A stretch of 64,000 bases of DNA from JAPPKS01 sp963667895 (lineage in GTDB: Bacteria > Poribacteria > WGA-4E > PCPOR2b): positions 682,001-746,000 of the forward strand of contig OZ245030.1 of NCBI GenBank assembly GCA_965223985.1, written 5' to 3'. Each line of letters opens with the position of its first letter. Within the stretch, counting starts at the first letter, position 1. A program made the position numbers and the translations under genes. The notes under the pieces were generated by a model. It made no database searches. It had not been told where the DNA came from and saw nothing but the letters and a program-made list of their open reading frames with translations. Positions 53,022-61,754 of this stretch are shown here, in pieces.

Positions 53022-53222
53022 ACGATTTCTCTCAACACATACTTAAACTTCGTCGACAACTGCCGCGAAGTGTTTGAATTTTATCGCTCGGTCTTCGGCG
53101 GCGAGGTTGAAACGCTTATGACGTTCCGCGAGAGCCCGGATGACATGGACATCACGGAGGTGGTAGACACACAAGTCGGAACAATCATCGAATGGCGGCA
53201 ACCGCCAAATTATAACCATTAG
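53022..53222 (+). pseudogene. truncated VOC (PhnB-like) relic
   Basis: Reading without a start codon gives LNTYLNFVDNCREVFEFYRS followed by VFGGEVETLMTFRESPDDM, then degenerate sequence to TAG at 53222. This matches the N-terminal half of the VOC gene at 49664. The rest of the domain is missing. Confidence 0.75.
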
Positions 53223-53439
53223 CCGGAATATGCAACAACCTTCTGCTTTAGCCGAAGCCATCACGTCGTCAACGCGGACTGCGACTGTATTAAGTAGCTT
53301 CTCTCCACCGACCAAACCGCCCAGTTAATCTTCATCTGGGCTAATACAGGCTAAAATTGGCGAGTGTTTCCTCGGGATAGGGTTGGGGTTTGATTTTGCT
53401 GCGAGAAAAAAGTATGACAAATTTATCCGAGCCGCCATC

Positions 53440-53718
53440 CGTTATTGAACTCGTTGAGAAGTACGTTCTACCAAAAGCAGCAAGCGAATTATCGTTGACG
53501 GGCAGTTCGCCGAGACAAAAGAGCTGATTGCCGGCTACTAGCTCTGGCAGGTACATTCGCTAGATGATGCCATCGAGTGGATCAGGCGTTCCCCCTTCTA
53601 GGAAGAAACGATTGAGTTGCGTGCGGTCTTTGAAGCTGAAGACTTCGGGACTGCGTTCGCACCGGAATTGCGGGCGCAGGAAGGGCGGCTTCGCCAAGTA
53701 ATCTCTAATCAACAGTAG
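53440..53718 (+). pseudogene. YciI family relic with two stop codons
   Basis: One frame reads RIIVDGQFAETKELIAGY, a TAG, LWQVHSLDDAIEWIRRSPF, a TAG, then EETIELRAVFEAEDFGTAFA and PELRAQEGRL to TAG 53718. This is the signature of YciI-like (DGPFAETKE...) proteins. Both stops replace residues that are usually aromatic or small in the family. The N-terminal third is not recognisable. Confidence 0.75.
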
Positions 53719-54038
53719 TGGACAACCTGATCGACGAGATGCGGAGATACTTGGAGAGTTTTTGGTCAGATGCCTTGTCAACATTCGCCGCAGAAATCGA
53801 GTGACGAACGGTGGACACACAATTCCAGCGCGAACCGCTGGGACTCGATTGCCGGTTAATTGACCTGGAACGCAGGAATGTGCGTCTCCGCTTCCGCCCT
53901 TCCGCGTTTTCGGACGAACCAGAATCCCATGAGTCGTTCAAAGCGCGACACGAATGAACAGTAAGCAGCCTTGCTTTTCGGCTCGAGGCAAATATCTGCC
54001 GCGCAGTGGGAAATCAGGAAGAGGGACGGAAAATAAGG
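53719..54038. other. unassigned spacer
   Basis: About 320 bases after the YciI relic. A short frame gives LIDEMRRYLESFWSDALSTF and stops; it could be the end of another decayed small-domain gene but I cannot name it. No promoter or hairpin stands out. Confidence 0.4.
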
Positions 54039-54473
54039 ATGACGAACGAGACACGACACCTAGGGGCGGAGATCGTGCCGGGGCTGCGCTACGTGGATGC
54101 GCCAGCCGCAATAGAATGGCTGTGTGCGGCGTTCGGCTTCGAGAAGCATTTGCTTGTGCCGAGTGACAAAGGCAAGATTGCCCACGCCCAGCTCACCTTT
54201 CGAAACAGCATGATTATGCTGGGCTCGGTGAGCGAAGGTGTATATGATGACTTGATGATTCAGCCGACAGAGGCTGGCGCGGTAACCCAGGCACCATATG
54301 TGATTGTCGATAATGTAGATGCCCACTGCGCGCGCGCACGTGCCGCCGGCGCGGAAATCGTAATGGAGCCGGCTGACCAGGACTATGGCGGTCGACTCTA
54401 TAGCTGCCGCGACATCGAGCGCCATTTGTGGAACTCTGGCTCTTACGACCCATGGGCAGATTCTGGCTGCTAG
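54039..54473 (+). CDS. VOC family glyoxalase-like protein
   Basis: A 144-residue VOC protein. VPGLRYVDAPAAIEWLCAAF with GFEKHL, NSMIMLGSVSEGVYDD, YVIVDNVDAHCARARAAGAE and RDIERHLWNSGSYDP show the usual repeated beta-alpha-beta layout and the closing segment of the glyoxalase/bleomycin-resistance group. ATG 54039 (MTNETRHLG) is preferred over an upstream start at 54006 because the homologous part begins there. The substrate is unknown. Confidence 0.85.
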   Translation: MTNETRHLGAEIVPGLRYVDAPAAIEWLCAAFGFEKHLLVPSDKGKIAHAQLTFRNSMIMLGSVSEGVYDDLMIQPTEAGAVTQAPYVIVDNVDAHCARARAAGAEIVMEPADQDYGGRLYSCRDIERHLWNSGSYDPWADSGC

Positions 54474-54636
54474 CGAAAAGTCCAGGTCCGGACACTGTGA
54501 TGCTTGTCCTGGACGAATCATTCCTCTCAGAGGTGTTTACCGTAGACATCGTTAGGATTGAAACGATTAGCGGTGTCTTAAGCAGCCCGGTCGATTGCAG
54601 TTGTCTCATTGACAGCTACAGAACGGGAGTGTATTT

Positions 54637-55413
54637 GTGAAGTCCGTAAACTCTGAATCTATACGAGAGGGTCAGACTCGACTCTATTCGTCCCGTGCAC
54701 TCTGTCGTGCACTCTGTCGTGCACTGCAAGAAGCGCTGCGTGAAAACGCTAATCCCGCGAAGGCGCCGGGGATGCAGTCGTATATGAAGTCGGAGATGCC
54801 TTATCTCGGCGTGCAGGCACCCGCTCTGAAAGCAGTGTGCCGCCAAGTCTTCGCCACTCACCCGATCGAGACGCAGAGCCGCTGGATTGACACTATTCTT
54901 GCCATCTGGCGAGATGCGGATTACCGTGAAGAGCGTTACGCTGCCATCAAACTTGGCGAACATCCTACCTACCATGAGTTTCAGACCCTTGAAGCGCTTC
55001 CCTGTTACGAGGAGATGGTCGTCGACGGTGCGTGGTGGGACTATGTCGATACCATCGCGCCACGCCTTGTCGGCGGACTGCTCACACGCTATCCAGAGGC
55101 AATGAAACGCCGGATGCTTGAGTGGGCGCACTCGCAGGATATCTGGAAACGCCGCACGTCCATCATCTGTCAATTGAAATTCAAGGATACCACAGACGTC
55201 GACCTTCTTCAAGCCTGCGTCGAGCCGTCCATCGAACATCCTGAATTCTTCCTGCGCAAAGCGATTGGCTGGGCGCTGCGCGAGTACGCTAAAACCGATC
55301 CAGTGGAGATCATCGCCTATATTGAGAAGAACGCGCACCGACTAAGCACACTGAGCAAACGCCAAGCGTTACGCATCCTCCTCAGGACAGGCAGAGTCGA
55401 CGCCGTACCCTAG
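54637..55413 (+). CDS. AlkD-like DNA alkylation repair glycosylase
   Basis: A 258-residue HEAT-like protein of the AlkD family, which excises bulky or positively charged alkylated purines. Recognisable are MPYLGVQAPALKAVCRQVFA, WRDADYREERYAAIKLGEH, EMVVDGAWWDYVDTIAPRLV and EFFLRKAIGWALREYAKTDP, including the conserved WWDxVD and RKAIGW segments that hold the DNA-facing residues. GTG 54637 is set by GGGAG. Near the N-terminus lies a 12-base tandem repeat (CGTGCACTCTGT, about 54694-54725) that encodes RALCRALCRAL. Confidence 0.92.
   Translation: MKSVNSESIREGQTRLYSSRALCRALCRALQEALRENANPAKAPGMQSYMKSEMPYLGVQAPALKAVCRQVFATHPIETQSRWIDTILAIWRDADYREERYAAIKLGEHPTYHEFQTLEALPCYEEMVVDGAWWDYVDTIAPRLVGGLLTRYPEAMKRRMLEWAHSQDIWKRRTSIICQLKFKDTTDVDLLQACVEPSIEHPEFFLRKAIGWALREYAKTDPVEIIAYIEKNAHRLSTLSKRQALRILLRTGRVDAVP
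54694..54725 (+). repeat. 12-bp tandem repeat in the alkD-like gene
   Basis: CGTGCACTCTGT is repeated twice and begins a third time as CGTGCACT. It encodes RALC units in a predicted helix. The 12-bp length keeps the frame, so copy-number change would lengthen or shorten the helix by four residues. Confidence 0.7.
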
Positions 55414-55463
55414 AAGTTCGATTTCGCAGGTAATACTCGTGCAGACGACACGCAGAGTCTGGT

Positions 55464-55688
55464 ATGCCCCACATGTCAATCGCATCGAATCCGTTGAATA
55501 TGGAAAGTCACGAGGTAAAAGCGTGGTCACCAGCCTATGAAAATTACACACTAATTGAAGTTGACGGCAGTACCGAGTTAGTTGTTGATATGGATACAAC
55601 TTCAGCGGAACAGGGCTTCTTCGAAGACGTGCGGCCCAAGGCGCTGAAGGTCATTAAAGAATTAGCTGAAACATCGGAGGAATCATGA
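55464..55688 (+). pseudogene. C-terminal fragment of an SRPBCC protein
   Basis: The 74-residue frame contains VKAWSPAYENYTLIEVDGST, ELVVDMDTTS and FFEDVRPKALKVIKELAE. This is the end of an SRPBCC (AHSA1-like) domain; the first two thirds of the domain are missing, replaced by an unrelated leader after ATG 55464. The stop overlaps the next ATG (ATGA at 55685), so the fragment may still be translated. A functional small protein is less likely than a relic. Confidence 0.6.
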
Positions 55689-56083
55689 TTAGACATACCT
55701 TTATAAATTTACCGGTCAAAAATCTCGACGAAACTACGGAATTCTTCTCGCAGTTGGGGTTTGAATTTGATGACGACTTTAGCGGCGAAGAATGCGCGTG
55801 CATGGTCATCGCTGATGGCTGCCGTGCTATGCTGGTGGTTGAGTCTTTTTTCCAACGGTTTACCAAGAAAGAAATTGCCGACGCATCGAAGACAACAGAG
55901 GTTGTCACCGCTTTATCTGCCGATAGCCGAGAAGCGGTAGATTCGATGATGAGCAAGGTACTCAACGCAGGCGGCGCCGAACCGATACCTGTCGAAGACC
56001 AAGCCTGGATGTACTGCAGGACATTCGAGGACCCAAATGGACATATGTGGGAAGTGTTCCACATGAGCCAAGGTGAGGAGTAA
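55685..56083 (+). CDS. VOC family protein
   Basis: A 132-residue VOC protein with the layout of lactoylglutathione-lyase-like members: IRHTFINLPVKNLDETTEFF, SQLGFEFDDDFSGEE, then DSMMSKVLNAGGAEPIP and TFEDPNGHMWEVFHMS. The HMWE near the end supplies a metal-ligand glutamate. GGAGG precedes ATG 55685, which overlaps the SRPBCC fragment. Confidence 0.9.
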   Translation: MIRHTFINLPVKNLDETTEFFSQLGFEFDDDFSGEECACMVIADGCRAMLVVESFFQRFTKKEIADASKTTEVVTALSADSREAVDSMMSKVLNAGGAEPIPVEDQAWMYCRTFEDPNGHMWEVFHMSQGEE

Positions 56084-56190
56084 TTCACCAATTCCAAGAC
56101 ATACGCCCCGCCCGGGTCAGAGAATCGCGTCCGGTCCAAAGCAGCGTTAATGATACGCGAAATCTGTCCCGCGACGAAGGGAAGGATAGT

Positions 56191-56568
56191 ATGACCAAAC
56201 AGTACAACCCGGTCGGCTGGTTCGAGATTCCAGTGATGGATTTGGACAGAGCCAAGCAATTCTACGAAGCAGTAACGAATCTTCAGCTTACTCTCACCAC
56301 AATGGGGCCGCTCGAGATGGCATGGTTTCCTTCGGTGGAGGACGGAATCGGTGCATCAGGTACGCTCATTAAATCGGAAGGTTTCATGCCATCGCACGCC
56401 GGCACGTTAATCTACTTTACCGCGCCCGACATTGAGGGGGCATTGGCGAAGGTCAACGCCAACGGTGGAAAGACACTCCTGCCCAAGACCAGCATCGGTG
56501 AATACGGTTTCATCGCCCACTTCGAGGATTCCGAAGGAAATCGACTGGCGCTGCACTCCAGGACTTAA
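56191..56568 (+). CDS. VOC family protein
   Basis: A 125-residue VOC protein: PVGWFEIPVMDLDRAKQFYE, GPLEMAWFPSVEDGIGASGT, GTLIYFTAPDIEGALAKVNA with GGKTLLPKTSIGEYGFIAHF and a closing EDSEGNRLALHS. This matches the group with the GYxAxFxDxEGNxxxLH end. Start ATG 56191. Substrate unknown. Confidence 0.9.
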   Translation: MTKQYNPVGWFEIPVMDLDRAKQFYEAVTNLQLTLTTMGPLEMAWFPSVEDGIGASGTLIKSEGFMPSHAGTLIYFTAPDIEGALAKVNANGGKTLLPKTSIGEYGFIAHFEDSEGNRLALHSRT

Positions 56569-56595
56569 ATCGACTGTCTCCCTGAAGGAGAAGTG

Positions 56596-59500
56596 ATGCA
56601 CACTCACGACGGCGCAATTCGCCTCAGTGCTTCTGACCTCGTCAATCATCTTAGCTGCCGCCATCTGACGCGCTTGAACGCGGCGGTAGCAGTGGGGGAA
56701 ATGGAGCCGCCATCATACCACGACCCCTTCTTGGAGTTGTTGCAGAAGCGGGGGGCAGACCACGAGGAGGGTTATATCCAGCACCTGAAGGCGCAGGGAT
56801 TGGAAATCGTCCGCATTGACGGCGACACTATTGAGGACCTGCACGTGGAGCAGACGGTCGCAGCCATGCGCCGCGGCGTTGAAGTCATCGTTCAGGGCAC
56901 GCTTGCGGACGGGCGGTGGTGCGGACGCGCCGACATCCTGCGGCGAGTTGACGCTCCCAGTCAGCTCGGCGGCTGGTCCTACGAGATCTACGACACCAAG
57001 CTCTCCCGCGAGACCAAGGGCGGGACCATTCTGCAGTTGTCGCTCTATTCCGATCTGGTGGAGCGAATTCAGGGGCGACGTCCGGAGCAGATGCACGTGG
57101 TGGTACCGTGGTCGGACTATCAGGCAGAGTCGTTCCGCACCGACGATTACGCTGCCTACTACCGGCTGGTTCGGCGCAGCCTAGAGCAGGCGCTGGATCA
57201 GGAGGTTCCCGCCGATACCTACCCGGACCCCAAACCCCATTGCGACATCTGCCGTTGGCGACGTCCATGTGACCAGCGCCGTCGCGACGACGATCATCTT
57301 TGCTTGGTGGCGGGGATTTCGAACCCGCAGATTCGGGAACTCCAGTCTCGCAGTGTTTGCACCACCGCAACCCTCGCAACAGAGCCGCTTCCGCTGGAAT
57401 GGAGACCGCAGCGCGGCGCCAAGTGGAGTTATGAACGGGTTCGGGAGCAGGCGCGCGTTCAGGTGGAAGGGCGGACACAGAATCAGCCGATCTTTGAGAC
57501 GTTGGAATTAGCGCCGAATCGTGGTCTCTCCGTTCTACCCGAGCCGTCGCCGGGGGACATGTTCTTCGATTTCGAAGGCGACCCGTTCGTCGGAGAGGGC
57601 GGATTGGATTATCTGTTCGGTCATGTCGTCAGCAACGCCGATGGCGGGCACCGGCACGCCGCCCTTTGGGCTCTCACTAGGGCGGACGAAAAGGACAGTT
57701 TCGAGCGCTTCGTTGACGGGGTGATGGAGCGCTGGGCGCAGTATCCCGACATGCACATCTACCACTTCGGTCCCTACGAGCCGGGGACGATGAAGCGGTT
57801 GATGGGGCGCTACGCTACCCGCGAGGAGGAGGTTGACCGGATGCTCCGGGCAGATCTCTTTGTCAATCTCCACCGTGTGGTGCGCGACGGGATTCGTGCC
57901 AGCGTCGAGAGTTACTCGCTCAAGCATCTGGAGGCGTTCTACGGCTTCAGGCGTTCCGTGTCGGTGCAGAAAGCCAATCTGTCCCGCTTCAGCGTCCAGT
58001 CGGCTCTGGAGTTGGGCGACGGGCTCAGCGTCAGCGGTGAGGACAAGGCGACCGTAGAGCGCTCCAACCGAGACTACTGCGTCTCCGCACTACGGCTGCG
58101 CGATTGGATCGAAAGGGTACGGGCAGAGCTCATCGAATCGGGCGAGGACATTGATAGGCCTGACCTGGGAGATGGCGACGCATCGGAGGCGATTAGCGAA
58201 CACCAAGAAAAGGTCGCGATGTTATCCGAAGCCATCGCTGGCGATGTCCCGGTGGATCCGGAAGAGCGCACAGACGAGCAACAGGCGAGGTGGGTGCTGG
58301 CTAATCTACTAGAATGGCACCGACGGGAGGACAAGGCGACTTGGTGGGAGTATTTCAGACTCGCCGATTTGTCCGCAGAAGAGTTGAGCGAGGAGCGGGC
58401 AGCGCTCTCCGGTCTCGCATTCATAGGAATCGTAGGCGGCACAGCCGCAACGCCGGTGCACCGATACCGGTTTGACCCTCAGGACACCGAACTGAAGGGA
58501 GGCGAGTCTCTGCGCAGTGTTGGAGGGGACTGGTTCGGGAAGCTGGAACAGATTGATCTTCAGACCCACACCGTTGACATCAAGAAACAGGGCAATACTG
58601 CTCAACTACACCCGCCCGCGGTTTATGCCCACGACCACATCCCGACTGGTGTGCTTGCAGACTCCCTCTTGCGCATCGGCGACTACGTTTCTGAAAACGG
58701 CATTACCGGCACCGGTGACTACGGCGCAGCCAGAGGTCTCTTGCTGCGACAGCCGCCGCGACTGGAAGGTCAACCAATCCGCCTGACCGAGGAAACCACG
58801 TTGCAGGCGGCGCTCCGCATCGCGCCTCTGCTGAGATCCACAGTGTTGCCGGTCCAAGGTCCGCCAGGTGCGGGCAAGACCTACACCGGTGGACGGATGA
58901 TCGCGGAGCTAATCCATTGCGGCAAGCAGGTCGGAATCACCGCCAACAGCCACAAGGTCATACGGAATCTGTTGGACGCGGTGATGGTCGCTGCTCAGGA
59001 GCTGGATATCCCGGTCAAGGCGATTCAGAAATGCTCAGAAAAGGACTTCGGGGAAAGTGAGTACGGATTTTCACGTGCAAAGAGTAATGGCAGCCTTTTC
59101 ACTGCCCTGGCTCGTGGGACACAGGTCGCCGGCGGAACCGCTTGGCTGTGGAGCCGACCGGAAGCAGCGGGTGCGGTGGACGTGCTTTTCGTGGATGAGG
59201 CGGCACAGATGTCCCTAGCCAATGTGCTGGCGGTGTCCCAAGCCGCCGACAGTCTGGTTCTGCTGGGCGATCCGCAGCAGTTAGACCAACCCACCAAGGG
59301 GACTCATCCCGACGGCACTGGCGTTTCCGCTCTAGCGTATCTGCTGGGCGATCGCCAGACCATTGAGGAGAATCAGGGTCTGTTCCTGGAAGAGACGTGG
59401 CGGCTTCATCCCGCTGTTTGCGATTTCACCTCGGGAGTGTTCTACCGAGGCAGGTTGAAGTCGCGCCCGGGCATGGAGATGCAAAACATCGCTTGCGGCA

Positions 59501-60009
59501 TTCCCGTGTCGGGCACCGGGCTGCGCTTGATGCCGGTGCACCACGAAGGGAATCGTAATTCCTCGTCTGAAGAGGCGGACCGGGTCGCCGAGCTGTTCCG
59601 GCGGTTAACCGATGGCACGTGCGTCTGGACCAACCACAACGGCGAAATACTGCCGGTGACCAAGAGCGACGTGCTAATCATCACCCCTTACAACGCCCAA
59701 GTGTCGGAGCTGATAAACCGACTGCCGGATGCTAGGATTGGAACGGTGGACAAGTTCCAGGGGCAGGAAGCGCCGGTCGTTATCTACTCGATGGCGACAT
59801 CGTCACCGGAGGACGCGCCTCGAGGAATGGAATTCCTCTATAGCCTGAACCGCCTCAACGTCGCTACTTCGCGGGCACGCTGTGTCTGCGTGTTGGTAGC
59901 TTCTCCGAAGCTGTTCGAACCGGAGTGCCACACGCCACGGCAAATGAAACTCGCGAACGCTTTCTGCCGTTACCGGGAGTTGGCTACGGAGTTGACGGTC
60001 GCCACTTAA
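56596..60009 (+). CDS. TM0106-type RecB-like nuclease fused to an SF1 helicase
   Basis: A 1137-residue fusion. The N-terminal RecB/Cas4-like nuclease has IRLSASDLVNHLSCRHLTRL, then the nuclease core YEIYDTKLSRETKGGTILQL and four cysteines (SCRH, CDICRWRRPC) that would hold an Fe-S cluster. An RNase H-like region follows (PGDMFFDFEGDPFVGEGGLD). The C-terminal Dna2/Upf1-like helicase has Walker A VQGPPGAGKTYTG, VLFVDEAAQMSLAN, LLGDPQQLDQP and VDKFQGQEAPVVIYSMA. ATG 56596 follows GGAG. A DNA end-processing role is likely; no cas gene or array is present to link it to CRISPR. Confidence 0.9.
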   Translation: MHTHDGAIRLSASDLVNHLSCRHLTRLNAAVAVGEMEPPSYHDPFLELLQKRGADHEEGYIQHLKAQGLEIVRIDGDTIEDLHVEQTVAAMRRGVEVIVQGTLADGRWCGRADILRRVDAPSQLGGWSYEIYDTKLSRETKGGTILQLSLYSDLVERIQGRRPEQMHVVVPWSDYQAESFRTDDYAAYYRLVRRSLEQALDQEVPADTYPDPKPHCDICRWRRPCDQRRRDDDHLCLVAGISNPQIRELQSRSVCTTATLATEPLPLEWRPQRGAKWSYERVREQARVQVEGRTQNQPIFETLELAPNRGLSVLPEPSPGDMFFDFEGDPFVGEGGLDYLFGHVVSNADGGHRHAALWALTRADEKDSFERFVDGVMERWAQYPDMHIYHFGPYEPGTMKRLMGRYATREEEVDRMLRADLFVNLHRVVRDGIRASVESYSLKHLEAFYGFRRSVSVQKANLSRFSVQSALELGDGLSVSGEDKATVERSNRDYCVSALRLRDWIERVRAELIESGEDIDRPDLGDGDASEAISEHQEKVAMLSEAIAGDVPVDPEERTDEQQARWVLANLLEWHRREDKATWWEYFRLADLSAEELSEERAALSGLAFIGIVGGTAATPVHRYRFDPQDTELKGGESLRSVGGDWFGKLEQIDLQTHTVDIKKQGNTAQLHPPAVYAHDHIPTGVLADSLLRIGDYVSENGITGTGDYGAARGLLLRQPPRLEGQPIRLTEETTLQAALRIAPLLRSTVLPVQGPPGAGKTYTGGRMIAELIHCGKQVGITANSHKVIRNLLDAVMVAAQELDIPVKAIQKCSEKDFGESEYGFSRAKSNGSLFTALARGTQVAGGTAWLWSRPEAAGAVDVLFVDEAAQMSLANVLAVSQAADSLVLLGDPQQLDQPTKGTHPDGTGVSALAYLLGDRQTIEENQGLFLEETWRLHPAVCDFTSGVFYRGRLKSRPGMEMQNIACGIPVSGTGLRLMPVHHEGNRNSSSEEADRVAELFRRLTDGTCVWTNHNGEILPVTKSDVLIITPYNAQVSELINRLPDARIGTVDKFQGQEAPVVIYSMATSSPEDAPRGMEFLYSLNRLNVATSRARCVCVLVASPKLFEPECHTPRQMKLANAFCRYRELATELTVAT

Positions 60010-60117
60010 TATGCGGTGTCTTCTACGACACCGTCGCAGTAAATCAACACTCTGCCGAATCCGCCGGGCCAAGCCACGGCGTTGAGATGACCCCCAGCGC
60101 CAATCGAGGAGCAGATT

Positions 60118-60501
60118 ATGAAGATTCAACTGACTAGTGTATTTGTGGACGATCAAGACAAAGCGCTTAGATTCTATGTCGAGGTTTTGGGTTTTGTTAA
60201 GAAACAAGATTTTCCGGTCGGGAAATTTAGATGGATCACGGTGGTTTCGCCGGAGGGACCGGATGATATTGAGTTGGTGCTTGAACCCAACGACAACCCG
60301 GCAGCCAAGACTTACCAAAAGTCGCTATTTGAGCAAAGAATACCGCATACGGCATTTGCCGTTGAAAATGTCCAAATAGAGTACGAACGATTGACCCAAC
60401 TGAGCGTCGTATTTACGATGGAGCCAACAGCAACAGGACCGGTGATTAGAGCCATATTTGATGATACCTGCGGCAATCTCATACAGCTCTATCAGATCTA
60501 A
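60118..60501 (+). CDS. VOC family protein
   Basis: A 127-residue VOC protein: MKIQLTSVFVDDQDKALRFY, EVLGFVKKQDFPVGKFRWIT, SPEGPDDIELVLEPND, HTAFAVENVQIEYERL and FDDTCGNLIQLYQI. It has the complete two-module layout. AGGAG precedes ATG 60118. It is the last of the VOC set that starts at 49664. Confidence 0.9.
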   Translation: MKIQLTSVFVDDQDKALRFYVEVLGFVKKQDFPVGKFRWITVVSPEGPDDIELVLEPNDNPAAKTYQKSLFEQRIPHTAFAVENVQIEYERLTQLSVVFTMEPTATGPVIRAIFDDTCGNLIQLYQI

Positions 60502-60607
60502 TCGACGTTCGGTAAACCTTGAGAAATTCAACAGTAAACGTCCGGCGCCAGTGATCGTCAGGCTTGGGCGCTGCGACGCCGTGAGACGGAATTGGAGCTA
60601 ACTTGAG

Positions 60608-60931
60608 ATGAAACCCGCGAAAGTACTTGCAGCCGCGGCAGGCGACCTCAAAACCATGCGTGCCATGCTCAACGAAGACGACGCGAGCGCCACCGACTGG
60701 AAGCCGATAATGGATGCTTGCCACGTCGGACAAGCGGACGCTGTAGCCCTTCTGCTTGAGCATGGCGCCGATCCGAATGTGAAATCCAAGCCGGGGCGGG
60801 GGGGTCACCACTACCGTCCCCGCCACCGTACAGTGGAGCACAAGAAGACAGCCCCCAAGCACGACGGTCATCATCAGGTGGTTAATCTGTTGCTCGATGC
60901 TGGCGCCGATCCATTGACGCCGGGCGTGTGA
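60608..60931 (+). CDS. ankyrin-repeat protein, N-terminal part
   Basis: A 107-residue frame with two ankyrin units: AKVLAAAAGDLKTMRAMLNE followed by DACHVGQADAVALLLEHGAD, and HQVVNLLLDAGADPLTPG. It stops where the next ankyrin frame begins (GTGA at 60928). The break lies inside what should be a continuous repeat array, so 60608-61599 is probably one ancestral gene that lost a segment. Coupled translation of two parts is also possible. Confidence 0.65.
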   Translation: MKPAKVLAAAAGDLKTMRAMLNEDDASATDWKPIMDACHVGQADAVALLLEHGADPNVKSKPGRGGHHYRPRHRTVEHKKTAPKHDGHHQVVNLLLDAGADPLTPGV

Positions 60932-61599
60932 ACTCTCTTGTGAAGGACGACTCATCCCTGGCAAAGTTGCATCACGAGGGAACTAAAACCTGGACGAGTG
61001 ATGAGGGCTGGACACCATTGACCTACTGTGTCAGTTTGCATGTAGGAAGAGATAGCGAGAAGAAGCGGAAGGCACTGGAACAGATTGCGCGGAGCTTGCT
61101 CGATCACGGAGCCGACCTCACCGGCTGCGTCGACCAAGCTATCTACAGCAACAACCTGGAGGTATTCGAGACACTCCTCAAAGCAGGGGGAACTTGCGCC
61201 GACGACGACACGCTCAACCACGCCGCTTGCGACGGACAGTTTGACGCACTTGAACTGTTATTGAAGTACGGAGGGGCGCTCGACGGCACCCGTGGCACCG
61301 AGCATCATGGCGGCTACACTCCGCTCGGCTGCGCTGTCTCGTGCCGCAGCATTCAGGGAGCGCGGTGGTTTCTGGAGAAGGGTCAGGATCCGAACAACAT
61401 CAAGAGCAAGGACGGTGAAAACTGCCTGCACGTGGCGGTGTATTTCGGTGCCAGCGACAAGATGGTGCAGTTGCTGCTAGATCACGGCGCCAAGATTAAC
61501 CAGAAGAACAAACAGGGGTGCACGCCACTAGCGCGAGCGCAGGAGAAGAAGCACAAGAAGGTGATTGCCTTCCTGGAAGCAGCCGGCGCGAAGGCGTAG
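60928..61599 (+). CDS. ankyrin-repeat protein, C-terminal part
   Basis: A 223-residue ankyrin protein beginning at GTG 60928. Repeats include TPLTYCVSLHVGRD, ARSLLDHGADLTGCVDQAIY, LEVFETLLKAGGTCADDDTL, DALELLLKYGGAL, GYTPLGCAVSCRSIQGARWF and MVQLLLDHGAKINQKNKQGC. There is no ribosome site of its own, consistent with either coupling to the preceding frame or a shift within one gene. Cytosolic, no signal peptide. Ankyrin repeats mediate protein contacts; the partner is unknown. Confidence 0.7.
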   Translation: MNSLVKDDSSLAKLHHEGTKTWTSDEGWTPLTYCVSLHVGRDSEKKRKALEQIARSLLDHGADLTGCVDQAIYSNNLEVFETLLKAGGTCADDDTLNHAACDGQFDALELLLKYGGALDGTRGTEHHGGYTPLGCAVSCRSIQGARWFLEKGQDPNNIKSKDGENCLHVAVYFGASDKMVQLLLDHGAKINQKNKQGCTPLARAQEKKHKKVIAFLEAAGAKA

Positions 61600-61718
61600 G
61601 TATAGCGGAATCATTATGAACCGCCGGCAGGGATAAAGCTGGGGAGGCAGAAGAGGAAACCGTGTCACACTTGTAAGACTTTTAGATGCAATTTCCCCGG
61701 CGATAGAACATTTTACAC

Positions 61719-61747
61719 TTGACAACTATACATTTGTATAGTATATT
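61719..61747 (+). promoter_or_regulatory. promoter with palindromic operator, leaderless start
   Basis: TTGACA (61719-61724) and TATATT (61742-61747) are 17 bases apart. The spacer is filled by the perfect palindrome ACTATACA-TT-TGTATAGT (61725-61742), a typical site for a dimeric repressor. The expected start falls at about 61754-61755, on the ATG of the radical SAM gene, so the mRNA would be leaderless. Confidence 0.7.
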
Positions 61748-61754
61748 TTAGGGC

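Noticed and set aside
60014..60033. Hairpin CGGTGTC...GACACCG after the nuclease-helicase gene as a terminator
   Set aside because: The stem is only seven bases and no T run follows, so it was not called.
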